DNA of 64,000 nucleotides from Sphaeroforma sirkka (taxonomy: Eukaryota > Opisthokonta > Ichthyosporea > Ichthyophonida): contig LUCW03001718.1 of NCBI GenBank assembly GCA_001586965.3, positions 16,161 through 80,160 on the forward strand. The letters run 5' to 3'. Positions 26,061 to 37,795 of the stretch are shown here, piece by piece (within the stretch, counting starts at the first letter, position 1; each line of letters begins with the position of its first letter). The position numbers and the translations under genes were made by a program. The notes under the pieces are model-generated. The model saw only the letters and a program-made list of their open reading frames with translations. It was not told the origin of the DNA and made no database searches.

Positions 26061-26827
26061 TACTTTATCTTCAATATCAATATAACTTTGTTCTCGGATA
26101 TCGAGCTCAAGCTCTGGAGCATAAACCAGCAAGTCTCTGAGCTCCCGAGTATAAACCAGCCACTCCCAGAGCCAGCCTCTCGAGAGCTCTGAGTAAAAAA
26201 GCAGCGACTCTAGCTCCCGAGTATAAAACTCAGCCACGAGTATAAACCAGCCTCTCGAGCTTGAGCTCGCGAGAATAAACTAGGTTAGCACTCGAGCTCG
26301 CGAGAGGAAAATCGTCAGAGGCTCAAGCTCATCAGCACTCAAGCTCTTGAGGTTAAATGAGCCACTCTTGCTTCGGAGTATAACACAGCGAAATCAATCA
26401 AACAACTCCTTGGGCATTGTTTTGAAACAGCGGGTTAATGGTTTGCACGGTTTCTGCCACTGGCAGTTTTTCTCCGACACAAATACAGTCCTATATTGTA
26501 CTTGCCAAACTCCTATATGCTGACACAGATGAACAGTAGCTTCAAGAATTCAAACACGACGGGTCGCTCGAGACGTACACATCGGGTCCTCTAGCTCTCT
26601 GAGGTAAAATGCCAGCACAATGCTCTAGCTCTCTGAGGATAAAATGCCAGCACAATGCTCTAGCTCTCGAGGATAAATGCCAGCACAATGCTCTAGCTCT
26701 CGAGGATAAATGCCAGCACAATGCTCTAGCTCTCGAGGATAATGCCAGCACATAAGGTACTATGCTATTCTTATCATCTCTGAAACTGGCACACTGCTTT
26801 GTTCAGTGCTTCAGTTTGGGGGGGGGT
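26061..26827 (+). repeat. B1 3' UTR: two tandem-repeat arrays and polypurine tract
   Basis: The first array (about 26100-26380) has units of 24-28 bp with CTAGCTCCCGAGTATAAACC or CTCGAGCTC variants. The second (about 26580-26755) has units of 32-34 bp (AATGCTCTAGCTCTCGAGG, then ATAAATGCCAGCAC), roughly five copies. A unique 180-bp spacer separates them. The region ends in a run of nine G and TT before the LTR, a plausible polypurine tract. The same layout occurs in the other B copies at 31414-32281 and 58079-58997. Confidence 0.8.
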
Positions 26828-27078
26828 TGTGGTCAGAATACAAGTACTTATATTTATTTGATTATTTTAGGTTTATTACAAGTTTTACAGTTCATCAGAA
26901 TAATCTGATAAACTGGGTTTTAGGTTTTTTGCTGGTTTTACAGCACATGACTAATGACTCATTTAAGAGTCAGTCATTTTAGGATTACTGTTTATAATTA
27001 CTAATAAATGAACAACGTCCCCCCCTCCCTGAGGAGGGAGAACGTTGAGATACAGTTATCTCGCGTATACTTACTACA
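26828..27078 (+). repeat. Family B LTR shared by B1 and B2
   Basis: A 251-bp LTR from TGTGGTCAGAATACAAG to ATACTTACTACA. It contains a near-perfect palindrome (AGTTCATCAGAATAATCTG, then ATAAACT, near 26888-26916) and a GC-rich hairpin flanked by AACGT and ACGTT near 27011-27046. It closes B1 and is followed by 12 bp of B leader, so it also acts as the 5' LTR of the deleted copy B2. Confidence 0.8.
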
Positions 27079-27976
27079 TTTTTAACTTACATGGGGCGGC
27101 GGACACAGTCCAACAACTTCGTCAGAACGGTCACATTTGGCCAGGGGCACTTGAGTTAGCCACAGAAGTTATGCGGCAATGTGGCACATGTTTGGGACAG
27201 GACACACTTCGTAAAGGTTTCCACCCGATGATTAGCATCGATGCACGCTACCCGTGGGACCATATTCAAGTGGACTACATCCCTGATGCCACTGGAGTCC
27301 AGACGCAAGAACAATTATATTCTTCACGTCTTAGACATCGCCACAGGCTATTCTATCCTTCGAGCCACACCGGACAAGACAAAGGAAACCACGACACAGA
27401 CACTCATAGAGATTTTTGGCTTCCCCCGTAAAATCCAAACAGACATGGGGAAGGAGTTCACCAACAAGTTAGTGGAGCTTCTGGTCCAGGAAGTGGGGAT
27501 GCTACATAAGGTGTCTCCACCATATCGACCCCAAGTGCTGGGCGCGGCAGAACGACGTCACAAGGAGATTACACGTTCTATTCGACAATGCTGTGAGGCA
27601 GTTCTCCTTCGATGGGACGAACGCCTTCCGTTTACGATGCTATACCAGAACCTCCTCGGATATCCCGTCGCCATAAGAGTGCACCGTTTAGCGTATACTT
27701 TTGGCCGCCATGTTTCGTTCGCCGATTTCACGGACGAGTTACCGGATTCTCAGCCGATGACGAATGACACCTGGGCACAACGATTAGACCAGTTACAGGA
27801 TACTATATTGCCGACCCTCCTCCACATTACCAAGAAGTATACAGGGCAAGCTTACACGACGACATTTGACCGCCTGCATGCTCACGACTTGGTACATTTC
27901 GACGAAGGAGATGTGGTCATGGTACGATCAGAAGGCCGAACAACGAAGGCTATGCGGCCATTGTTTGGACCATATG
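27079..27976 (+). pseudogene. pol: B2: internally deleted B copy, integrase fragment
   Basis: Twelve bases of B leader (TTTTTAACTTAC) join directly to the integrase zinc finger (GAADTVQQLRQNGH), so gag, protease, RT, RNase H and the Dam-like domain are deleted. The integrase core (D near 27274, D near 27442, E near 27550) has several indels. It stops at the GPY motif, where the LTR of A3 begins (27977). Confidence 0.8.
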
Positions 27977-28159
27977 TGTAGTAAACACATCAAAATACGA
28001 TACTAAAACCTACTACTGAGTCTCCCTGAGGCTCAGTGCGGTGTATTTATTCTTATATTTGATTGTCTACGTGGTCTACAAATAATTCACCTCGTGTGAA
28101 TTAATTGTAAACTAATTCTAACTCCACACTGATAGTGGTTTTAAGGGACTTTTACCACA
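27977..28159 (-). repeat. A3 3' LTR (family A)
   Basis: A 183-bp LTR, top strand TGTAGTAAACACATC to TTTTACCACA, with a small CTA duplication near 28012. It sits against B2 integrase sequence. Confidence 0.85.
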
Positions 28160-28540
28160 CTCCCTCAAGCTCAAGCGTCACCAGTGATTGAAGAGCTTCA
28201 AAATAAATGACCTCTTAAACTATTGTAAATTAAACATATATAACTAGTAGTGTAAATGTAAACAATATATATATATATATATATAAACTTGTGAAATCCT
28301 TCTGTTGAGTAAGTTCGTGCCTTGAAACTGGTCTTTTGAACCATCCCGGCTGTGCTGGTATATTTTTTCCCCCCAAAAAAGCTGGGGTATCCGCTGGTAT
28401 GTTTTACCCCCCCCCATAAGCTAGGGTATCCGCTGGTATGTTTTCACCCCCCCATAAGCTAGGGTATCCGCTGGAGTTATACTCGCCTATAAGCTCGAGT
28501 TGTGGAATCGTCTTTCGCCTCTATACCGTGGTGAAATCTC
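28160..28540 (-). repeat. A3 3' UTR with three tandem units
   Basis: Polypurine tract (GCTTGAGGGAG) at 28160-28170, an AT tract at about 28266-28284, and three copies of the family A unit at about 28370-28475 (other A copies have two). Confidence 0.7.
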
Positions 28541-31166
28541 ACGAGGAGAGACAAAACTCCGATCCGGAAGTAGATGATAGACATCTAGTATTCATCAACG
28601 TAACGTTGGAATTATTGTTGTTGTGCCGCTTTTTCTTCTTCTGCCGAGTTTGCTCGGCTTTGTGGTATGCCGCGATGTCATTCGGATCGTCAAAAGCTTC
28701 GGCTGACTCCCAAGTTGGATCACCATCCCGCCAGCGAACCAAGTATTCTGTATTCCCTGTGGAATCATTCTGTCTATGTCGAATGATGTAACGGAACGAG
28801 GAACTATCCTGCCACATATGATCTTCTAAAGGCTTTTCGGTGGCTCTATGGACTAGTCGCAAAAGTTCCACTCTAACTGGTTTACCTTTGAAAGTATCTG
28901 GAAGTGAACCATCCTTGTGTGTCAGTTCATATCCTTGTCCCTGTCTGGCATTTTGACAACGTATGGTCCAAACATTGGTCGCATTGCTTTGGTTGTGACG
29001 ACCTTCGGACCATACCATTACCACATCCCCTGGTTGAAAAGGCGATAAAATCGTAAGCATGGAGGCGGTCAAACTGCCTGGATAGTGTGTCTGCGTATTT
29101 CTGCGTGACCTTGTAAAGCGTCGGCAAGATAGTGTCGTGCAAACGATCCAGCCGGTGTGCCCAAGCCTCATTGGTGACCGGCTGATTCCCCGGAAGGTCA
29201 TCCGTGAAGTCAGCAAACGGAACATGACGGCGACCGAAGTAAGCACTGAATGGTGCTGTCTTGTGTCGCCGAGATATTCGGAGGTTCTGGCACAGCATAA
29301 TAAGTGGTAGTCGGACATCCCATGCCGTAGGCAAAGATTCACATAGCTTGCGAACTCCTTCGTGTATGTCTCTGTGTCTTCTCTCCGCTGCTCCCAGAAC
29401 CTGAGGACGATATGGTGGCGACTTCGCATGCATCACTCCAACTTGAGTTATTAATTTAACAATCTTGTTCGAAAACTCGCCTCCCTCGTCTGATTGAATT
29501 TTCCTGGGAAAACCATGTTCCCCAAACACCTCCATAAGTTTCGATGTCACCACTTCTGCTGACTTTGTGGCTGTTGCTCTCAATATCGAGTACCCCGTTG
29601 CTATATCCAAGACGTGCAATATATATCGATTTCCTGCTGCTGAAACTAGTGGCATTGGAATCATGTCGACTTGAATATGATCCCACGGATACTTTGCCGT
29701 TATATTAATCATCGGGTGAAATCCTTTCGTAACACCCTCTGTCCTAGACATGTGCGACAGTTTCTCCTAACTGTTTGTGCAAGTTCCAGAGCGTTAGGCC
29801 ACAAATGTCCGTTCTGCTGTAGTTGAGCAACTGTATCTTCTGCTCTATGATGCCCAATCTCATGCTGACACAAGGTGAGCTGTGTGCGACGGCTTATCTC
29901 TTCCTCATCTGGAGAATCCGTCATGGCTACTTCCGAGGTAGCGATCGATACTAGCCGAGACGTATCTAATGGGGTGACTTTCGATACTGAGGACGGTTCT
30001 GCATATCCCAATCGTGCTGAAAACGTCGCTGGAAGGCTGTAACCATTGCGTGGGCCTACTCTGGCAATGACTGTGTGACCCCCCCATGGTGCCTTGCCAC
30101 TCGCATACTTTCCGTATTTGAGGAAGGAGTGGGCTGTCCTTGAAACTAATACTGGGTCGCTTTGTAGAAGCGACTTGAATAACTGGAACCAAGGCTCGTG
30201 GGGCGCCCACGGTAGACACACCGTAGCTGTGGCCCTCTCTGATCGTATCTTGCGCAACATTCTATGGATTAATCTCCATGGTGGGTTCATCCATCCGTCT
30301 ATATCTTTCCAACAATGTGCAAACGCTCCACCCCTGTCATCGTCGGTGTAGTAGCGTGGCAAATGATGGTCCTGATGCGAAGCAAAGACATCGACATTAT
30401 TCTCACCCACAATCCGTTGCGCTTGCTCAAATTAATCTGGAAAGAGTTGCCAACATTCTGCATATAGTACCTCCGGGTCCTCAGTCTCAACAGTTCCCTC
30501 ATGAAGCCTAGACCACGCGTCTGGTAGCACGTTCTTTATACCCGGGATGTGCGAGATAGTGAAATTGAAAGGCGCTATGATGTGGTGCCATCGTTGTAGC
30601 ATCGGATTCAGCTTTAGCTGTGTGTTCATATACACCAAAGCCTTGTGATCAGTCAACACTGAAAAGCGTTGACCTTCGAGATGATCCCGGAAGTGTGTGA
30701 GACCATATACCAAGGCCAATAATTCCTTCATGGGTGTTGCGTAATTGCGCTGTGCTGCGTTGAGGGTCTTGCTGAAGAACATTAGGTATTGCTTCTTCCC
30801 TTCTATGGTCTGGAACAATGCACCTCCAATACCGTAGTCGCTTGCATCCGTTTCGAGTTGTAAAGGTACTTCGTCGACGGAAAATTTCAACACTACTGCC
30901 TCAACTATGGCTTGCTTCATAGCATCCCAAGCTTGCTGGTGTCTCTGTTCCCACCTGTCTCCAATGATTTCCTTAGGCTTCAGTCTTACAAATTCCCGGA
31001 GTCGGGCAACTACCTCTGTAAAGTTTGGTAGGTGCTCGTGAAGAAAGTTGGCTAATCCCAAAGCCGATGCAATGTCTTTGTACTTCTTCGGGGTTGGCCA
31101 GTCAATGAGCTTGGCCTGCTTTTCATGGCAAATATCAATTCCGGCCTTCGATACTCGCTTCCCTAG
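28541..31166 (-). pseudogene. pol: A3 pol fragment: RT end to chromodomain
   Basis: RNase H and linker at 31061-30432, then the Dam-like domain and integrase finger at 30410-29709 (VDVFAS near 30390, NPPW at 30276-30287, HHCC about 29870-29745), the integrase core at 29751-28927 (D near 29672, D near 29490, E near 29390) and the chromodomain at about 28830-28650. Integrase is full length here, unlike A2. Frames change near 30430, 29720, 29030 and 28950 through short indels, for example an expanded C-run at about 30079. Close to functional but not open. Confidence 0.85.
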
Positions 31167-31413
31167 TGTAGTAAGTATACGCGAGATAACTGTATCTCAA
31201 CGTTCTCCCTCCTCAGGGAGGGGACGTTGTTCATTTATTAGTAATTATAAACAGTAATCCTAAAATGACTGACTCTTAAATGAGTCATTAGTCATGTGCT
31301 GTAAAACCAGCAAAACCCTAAAACCCAGTTTATCAGATTATTCTGATAAACTGTAAAACTTGTAATAAACCTAAAATAATCAAATAAATATAAGTACTTG
31401 TATTCTGACCACA
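31167..31413 (-). repeat. Outer B element 3' LTR
   Basis: A 247-bp LTR, top strand TGTAGTAAGTATACGCG to TATTCTGACCACA. CTAG target duplication at 31163-31166. The polypurine tract (G-run, shown as C on top) lies at 31414-31425. Confidence 0.85.
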
Positions 31414-32281
31414 ACCCCCCCCAAACTGAAGCACTGAACAAAGCAGTGTGCCAGTTTCAGAGATGATAAGAATAGCATAGTACCTTATGTGCTGGCATTA
31501 TCCTCGAGAGCTAGAGCATTGTGCTGGCATTTATCCTCGAGAGCTAGAGCATTGTGCTGGCATTTATCCTCGAGAGCTAGAGCATTGTGCTGGCATTTAT
31601 CCTCAGAGAGCTAGAGCATTGTGCTGGCATTTTACCTCAGAGAGCTAGAGGACCTGATGTGTGTACGTCTCGAGCGACCCGTCGTGTTTGAATTCTTGAA
31701 GCTACTGTTCATCTGTGTCAGCATATAGGAGTTTGGCAAGTACAATATAGGACTGTATTTGTGTCGGAGAAAAACTGCCAGTGGCAGAAACCGTGCAAAC
31801 CATTAACCCGCTGTTTCAAAACAATGCCCAAGGAGTTGTTTGATTGATTTCGCTGTGTTATACTCCGAAGCAAGAGTGGCTCATTTAACCTCGCGAGCTT
31901 GAGCCGCTGACGATTTTCCCTCGCGAGCTCGAGTGCTAACCGTTTATTCTCGCGAGCTCGAGTGGCTGGTTTATACTCGGGAGCTAGAGTCGCTGCTTTT
32001 TTATACTCAAGAGCTCGAGAGGCTGGTTTATACTCGGGAGCTAGAGTTGCTGGTTTATACTCGGGAGCTAGAGTCGCTGCTTTTTTATACTCAAGAGCTC
32101 GAGAGGCTGGTTTATACTCGGGAGCTAGAGTTGCTGGTTTATACTCGGAGAGCTAGAGTCGCTGCTTTTTTATACTCAAGAGCTCGAGTGGCTGGTTTAT
32201 ACTCGGGAGCTAGAGTTGCTGGTTTATGCTCCAGAGCTTGAGCTCGATATCCGAGAACAAAGTTATATTGAAGATAAAGTA
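31414..32281 (-). repeat. Outer B 3' UTR: two tandem-repeat arrays
   Basis: About five units of 33-34 bp lie at 31490-31650 (TTATCCTCGAGAGCTAGAG, then CATTGTGCTGGCA), with a unique spacer to 31850, then 9-11 units of 24-29 bp at 31880-32235 (GGTTTATACTCGGGAGCTAG). Short frames here simply translate the repeat and are not genes. Confidence 0.8.
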
Positions 32282-35200
32282 TTAGACTTGTGCACGTTGG
32301 CGCTTACGTGTCCGTGTCTGCGAAGCTTTGTGGTAGGCCGCGATATCGTTGGCATCATCAAAAGCTTCTGCTGTTTCCCACGTTGGTTCGCCTTCTCGCC
32401 ATCTCACCAGGTATTCTAATTTCCCCGTCTCATCATTCGTACGATGTGTGATAATATGGCGAAACTCAACCCCTCCTTTGGTCCATAAGTCTTCGTTAAT
32501 TGGTGGGTCTGTGCGTCTATGCACTAAACGGAGGAGTTCCACCCGTACCGGTTTGGTCTTGAATTCTGGTGGGGGGCGGAACCATCCTTGTTCGCTAACT
32601 CGTAGCGTTGGCCGTGTCTAGCTTTGACTACATATGGTCCAAACAATGGCCGCATAGCCTTCGTTGTTCGGCCTTCTGATCGTACCATGACCACATCTCC
32701 TTCGTCGAAATGTACCAAGTCGTGAGCATGCAGGCGGTCAAATGTCGTCGTAAGCTTGCCTGTATACTTCTTGGTAATGTGGTGGAGGGTCGGCAATATA
32801 GTGTCCTGTAACTGGTCTAATCGTTGTGCCCAGGTGTCATTCGTCATCGGCTGAGAATCCGGTAACTCGTCCGTGAAATCGGCGAACGGAACATGGCGGC
32901 GGCCAAAGTACACGCTAAACGGTGCACTCTTATGGCGACGGGATATCCGAAGGTTCTGGTATAGCATCGTAAACGGAAGGCGTTCGTCCCATCGAAGGGG
33001 AACTGCCTCACAGCATTGTCGAATAGAACGTGTAATCTCCTTGTGACGTCGTTCTGCCGCGCCCAGCACTTGGGGTCGATATGGTGGAGACACCTTATGT
33101 AGCATCCCCACTTCCTGGACCAGAAGCTCCACTAACTTGTTGGTGAACTCCTTCCCCCCATGTCTGTTTGGATTTTACGGGGAAACCATGTTCGCCAAAA
33201 AATCTCTATGAGTGTCTGTGTCGTGGTTTCCTTTGTCTTGTCCGGTGTGGCTCGAAGGATAGAATAGCCTGTGGCGATGTCTAAGACGTGAAGAATATAA
33301 TTGTTCTTGCGTCTGGACTCCAGTGGCATCGGGATGTAGTCCACTTGAATATGGTCCCACGGGTAGCGTGCATCGATGCTAATCATCGGGTGGAAACCTT
33401 TACGAAGTGTGTACTGTCCCAAACATGTGCCACATTGCCGCTTAACTTCTGTGGCTAACTCAAGTGCCCCTGGCCAAATGTGACCGTTCTGACGAAGTTG
33501 TTGGACTGTGTCCGCCGCCCCATGATGTCCTTGTTCGTGTTGCGCTTGCGTGAGTTGCGTACGACGCTGTTTCTCCGCCGGACTCGCTTGTGCAAACGCC
33601 GGTTGACCCTCTGCATCTGCCAGTGCCACTGAGATTTCTCGCGCTGTGTCTAAGCACATGACATATTTTGTATGCTTTGGTTCTGCAAAACCAAGTCGCT
33701 GTGAAAACAGCGGGTCCAGTTTGAATCCATTGGGAGGACCCACCCGTGCTACTACGGTATGACCCCATGGTGTCTTCCCACATGCGTACTTAGCGTACTT
33801 GAGGAACGTGTGTGGTGTCCGTGGTACCAGCACCGGTTCTGTCTGCAATAACTGCTTGAACAGGTCGAACCATGGTGCTCTTGGTACCCATGGTAGACAT
33901 ACTGTGGCCCGTGCGCCGTCGGCTCGTATCTTGCGTAACATCCTGTGTATCTGTTCCCAAGGCGGGTTCATCCATCCATCGACTATCGACCAGTCGTGGG
34001 CAAACGCTCCTTCCCCATCATCCTTCGTCCAGAACCGAGGAAGCTGAGCGTTGGTTGGGTCCGCAAATACATCTATGTCATTCGGTCCAAAGTGTTGTTG
34101 CGCTTGTTCAAAGTAACTAGGGAATAACTGCCAGCCGTCGGTATACATTATTTCGAGTTCGTCCTGCTCCGCTGTCCCCTCGTGTACTCTACTTAACATG
34201 TCCGGGAGCACATTTGACTCTCCTGGTATATGCGATATGGTAAAGTTGAATGGCGCGATGATATGATGCCATCTCTGAAGCATCGGATTAAGCTTGAGCT
34301 GTGTGTTCATATATACAAGGGCCTTGTGGTCCGTGAAGACCGCAAACCGTTGCCCATCCAAGTATTCCCTGAAATGTGTCAGTCCATATACCAATGCCAG
34401 TAACTCCTTCATAGGTGTGGCGTAGTTCTGTTGCGCATGGTTCAGAGTCTTACTAAAGAACATTAAGTAATGTTTCTTACCGTTGACCCATTGGAATAGC
34501 GCTCCCCTAAACCGTAATCGCTAGCGTCGGTTTCCAAGTTTAGAGGAATGCCGTCGACCGGAAAGTGTAACGCCACAGCATTCACCACTGCGTCTTTCAT
34601 TGCCTGCCACGCCTGTGCATGTCTCTCCTCCCAACGATCACCTATCAACTCCTTTGGTTTGAGTTTGCAAAATTCGCGCAAGGGTGCAACCGTGTTCGCG
34701 AAATTAGGCAGATGTTCGTGGAGGTAATTTGCTAAACCCAACGCCGAGGCTATATCTTTGTATCGTTGTGGTGTGGGCCAGTCGATCAGCTTGGCCTGCT
34801 TTTCATGGTCAATGTCAATGCCTTGTGCCGATACTTTCTTCCCTAGGATCATGACTTCGGAGATAGCGAAGTGGCACTTGGCAGGGTTAAGCTTAAAACT
34901 GTGGTATGTTAAGCGTTGTATCACCTTCTGCACCGTCCTAACGTGTTCGTCATAACCGTCACTGGCGATAACTATGTCATCGATATAGTGGTGAACCGGT
35001 AAGCCATCAAGTATTGTACTCAAGGTACGTTGAAACTGCTGCGTGAGTACATGAAGACCGAACGGTGCTGATGTGAACGAGTACTGATAACGTTCGTGTG
35101 TAAAACTAAATAAGTATTGTGAGTCTGGATGGATGGGCAGCCTGTGGTATGCAGCCGATATGTCCAGCGTCGTGTAGTACTTCTTACTCTTGAGGCGAGA

Positions 35201-35937
35201 TATGAGTTCGTTGACCTTGGGGATCAGGAACTGGTCACCAGGAATAAGCGCGTTAACGGCACGCATGTAGAATAAACACACGCGTACCTTCTTGACGTTG
35301 CCTTCCGCATCGAATGTCGGTACCGCAAGGAGAGGAAGATTAACAGTCGTTGGTGTCGTTCGTTTCGTGATCACCAAATCCGTCAACCACTTCTTCACTT
35401 GTTCATCCACATAGGGGAGCCATCGATCGGATACGAAGTTACGCGCCGATCGCCGCATCTGCAACGCTTGTTCATGGGTTACTGGGATGGTTACCTCACT
35501 CCCTTCCAGACGACAGCGCGCGTTGTCGGCAATTTTCGCATTGGCTTCCAAATCCTGTGCCAACCGTTCGCGTACATCGACGGGTTCCGTCGTGTTAGGT
35601 GCCTGTCGGCGTGGTATGGGTTCGAGGAGCTCTTCTAGTTCTGTGGGGTCTATTGGTGCAAGTGGCGATTGGATACCGCCTATGTATAGGCCCAAGCCTT
35701 TCAACATATCTTGCCCCACTATAACATCTATACCCGTCGGCAAGTTCATCAATTCTAATGAACCGTCGATAATTCTGGTACCGTACCTTATAGGTACCAC
35801 TTCCGTCGTCCCCAGTCGAGGAGTTCGCACCGCCTTGTCAGCTAAATATATAAATGACCCAGGTGGTGCCGGAGTTATTGGTCGGCCAAGGAGGTCTGCG
35901 GATGTCTGTGAGATACAACTTCTATTTGCTCCCGTGT
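32282..35937 (-). pseudogene. pol: B3 pol: protease end to chromodomain
   Basis: The best family B pol from RT onward. Protease starts at GANRSCIS because A4 inserted in the active-site codons (35934-35937 is the GTGT duplication). 35830-34463 is open through RT (YIDD at 34976-34987) into RNase H (ETDASDYG near 34530). The family-wide G-run frameshift follows at 34501-34512. 34463-33132 is then open for 443 residues: RNase H end, Dam-like domain (DIDVFADP near 34080, NPPW at 33957-33968), integrase finger (CGTC near 33430) and core to the second D. An expanded G-run near 33158 breaks it; 33132-32524 and 32542-32282 carry the integrase end (E near 33055), GPY/F and chromodomain. Confidence 0.9.
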
Positions 35938-36121
35938 TGTGGTAAAAGTCCCCTTAAACCACTATCAGTGTGAAGTTAGAATTAATTTACAATTAATTCA
36001 CACGAGGTGATCTTATTTGTAGACCACGTAGACAATCAAATATAAGAATAAATACACCAATCACTGAGCCTCAGGGAGACTCAGTAGGTTTTAGTATCGT
36101 ATTTTGATGTGTTTTACTACA
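35938..36121 (+). repeat. A4 5' LTR (family A)
   Basis: A 184-bp LTR, TGTGGTAAAAGTCCCC to GTTTTACTACA, with short insertions relative to the 3' LTR (for example AAT near 36058-36063). Confidence 0.9.
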
Positions 36122-37134
36122 CATTTTTACGACTAGTTACTTTAGGTGTATTATTCGATTTATCTCGAGGATAATAGTGGACGGAGAAGTTCATTTATTG
36201 ACGAATTACAGGAGTTGATCTCCCTCAGAACCGGGTAGCTGAAAGGAGCTTGTGTCAGGCGACAGGAGCAAAGTCTTGAGCACAGGGGAGTTGATCACCC
36301 TCAGAACCGGATAGCTGAGAGGAGCTAGGCACAGTTTGGGAGAAACTGAGACAGAAAAAATGCGATTTCAACTCGTATTTTCAACAAATATCAACTACGG
36401 GAGCAAGTTTTGGTAATCAATTGGCTAGACGAAAAGACTGGCATGGTTAGAAGATCGATTTTTCGAAAATATCTCGGAGTCGAATGTTCGCCATCGTTGC
36501 ATGCGCGAACTTCGATGGTCACGAAAGCATAGGAAAAAAAATATATCACGGGGGGTATCGAACCCACGACCAACACACAACTAGAAGACATATTTACCGA
36601 TGTTACAAGACAGAATACATTTTCGTATATATATATACATATATATATATATATACTTAAATTTCCATTCTAGAGAGAAAGGAAGTCAACGTAAGTGAAT
36701 CAGCCGTAGGACCAACATAGCCTGGTACGGTTGTATGATTGTTGGTGAAAACTAAGGAGAACGTTATCACCGACGTATAAGGCGAATCGTCAAGATGCAG
36801 CGGACTCTTGCAAAGTACAGAAGAAATAGTACATGCAAAAGTAGACAGCACTTATCAGGCATCGTGCAAGTACACTCAAGTTGGTTTGAATAAGGAATTT
36901 GTTTTTTTGGTTTTCCAACTTCATAACCGATGTATCTACCTTGGGCTTCAAGGTTATTCTTGGGAACCTTGACCTGAACTTCCTGGCTGCAGGCCTCGGA
37001 TTTGATTGATGTTGGAGTACAGTGGTCCGAAGGTTGGATTAAAGGAGCATTCAGAACGCTAGAACACGACAGGCGGTTGATCATTGAACACGCTTCGAGT
37101 CTATCAGCAACTCTTAATTACTCCTATAGACAGA
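36122..37134 (+). other. A4 leader, shortened
   Basis: Contains two partial copies of the 80-bp LTR-proximal unit (about 36205-36320), a tRNA-like segment in antisense (about 36543-36605, GGTATCGAACCCACGACC), a TA tract near 36628-36652 and the conserved leader end. At about 37135 it jumps straight into the middle of gag: leader position equivalent to 20660 in A2 joined to gag position equivalent to 18935, a deletion of about 1.7 kb. Confidence 0.65.
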
Positions 37135-37795
37135 GCAAAGAGAGCCTGGGAGCGAGCAGCACAAGGGCAAGGACTTTCCCAAGCGGTTGCTTAATCACTG
37201 CCTCATACAGGCCCTCGAGGACCTGACAGGTAATATGACGTATGAACACGCTACAACACCACATAGGTTGGGACCACCTGGAGACTGAAGACCTTCTCCG
37301 CATTTTAAATCCAGACATACAAGAAACCGATGCCATCCTCAGACAACGGGTACGGACACAGATGAATGTGGGGGGATAGGCGTAGACAGTTTCCAGCCCA
37401 ACAACGAGATCGTAATTTGAATACGAATACAGGAGGAGGCAGCACACAACGCACAAGCACGTCTACGACCACCACGTGTTACGCGTGCAGAGCGGGTGCC
37501 CCACCCAGTTTCAGGCATATATCATCCTGCAAGCACTACCAGTCGAACAAAAGGGTTGGATTCACATCCAACTCGGGCCGAGGATTTAAGCAAGGCGTAT
37601 CCTTCGATAAGAGTTTGCCCGCGGTCAACACCATTACGGCTCTAACAGACTCGGACGACCAGCAAACGGAGCAGGAGGAGACCACGCCTACAGACACACA
37701 CCATTGCTTCCATACTGGCACACCCAGACGAAATCGAACAGGGTGAGTTAGAAGAGGATGCAACGTGGGAAACCATAGGCAGCGATCAGGAATAG
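37135..37795 (+). pseudogene. gag: A4 gag C-terminal fragment
   Basis: Only the last third of family A Gag is present, lacking roughly 470 N-terminal codons. It includes LLNHCLIQALEDL-like sequence with short indels, the knuckle C-x2-C-x9-H-x3-C (about 37480-37540) and the acidic tail, with a frameshift near 37703. It ends at the TAG 37793-37795 that precedes pol. Confidence 0.8.

Larger units (their letters stand above)
23689..27078 (+). mobile_element. Element B1: 5'-truncated family B retrotransposon
   Basis: It begins mid-pol at the RNase H linker (AGTTGATAGGTGATCG) directly against the A2 5' LTR, then has the rest of pol, the family B 3' UTR repeats and an LTR at 26828-27078. The missing 5' half is not found on the far side of A2. 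Confidence 0.8.
27977..31166 (-). mobile_element. Element A3, 3' part of an A element split by B insertion
   Basis: Family A from the RT thumb (LGKRVSKAG) through the 3' LTR. Its other half is 60991-64000. The two join exactly in the RT sequence once the B insertion and one copy of the CTAG duplication (31163-31166 and 60991-60994) are removed. The element's 5' end lies beyond the window. Confidence 0.85.

Noticed and set aside
26580-26755. Regular repeats resembling a CRISPR array
   Set aside because: Units are directly adjacent with no unique spacers, vary in length, and occur in every B 3' UTR of a eukaryotic retrotransposon.
27977-28159. Solo LTR
   Set aside because: It is followed by the family A polypurine tract, 3' UTR and pol in the right order, so it is the 3' LTR of the split element A3/A5.
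31933-32241. Open frames with repeated YTRELE or LYSGAR motifs
   Set aside because: They read the 3' UTR tandem repeat; the composition is set by the repeat and they lie downstream of the pol stop.
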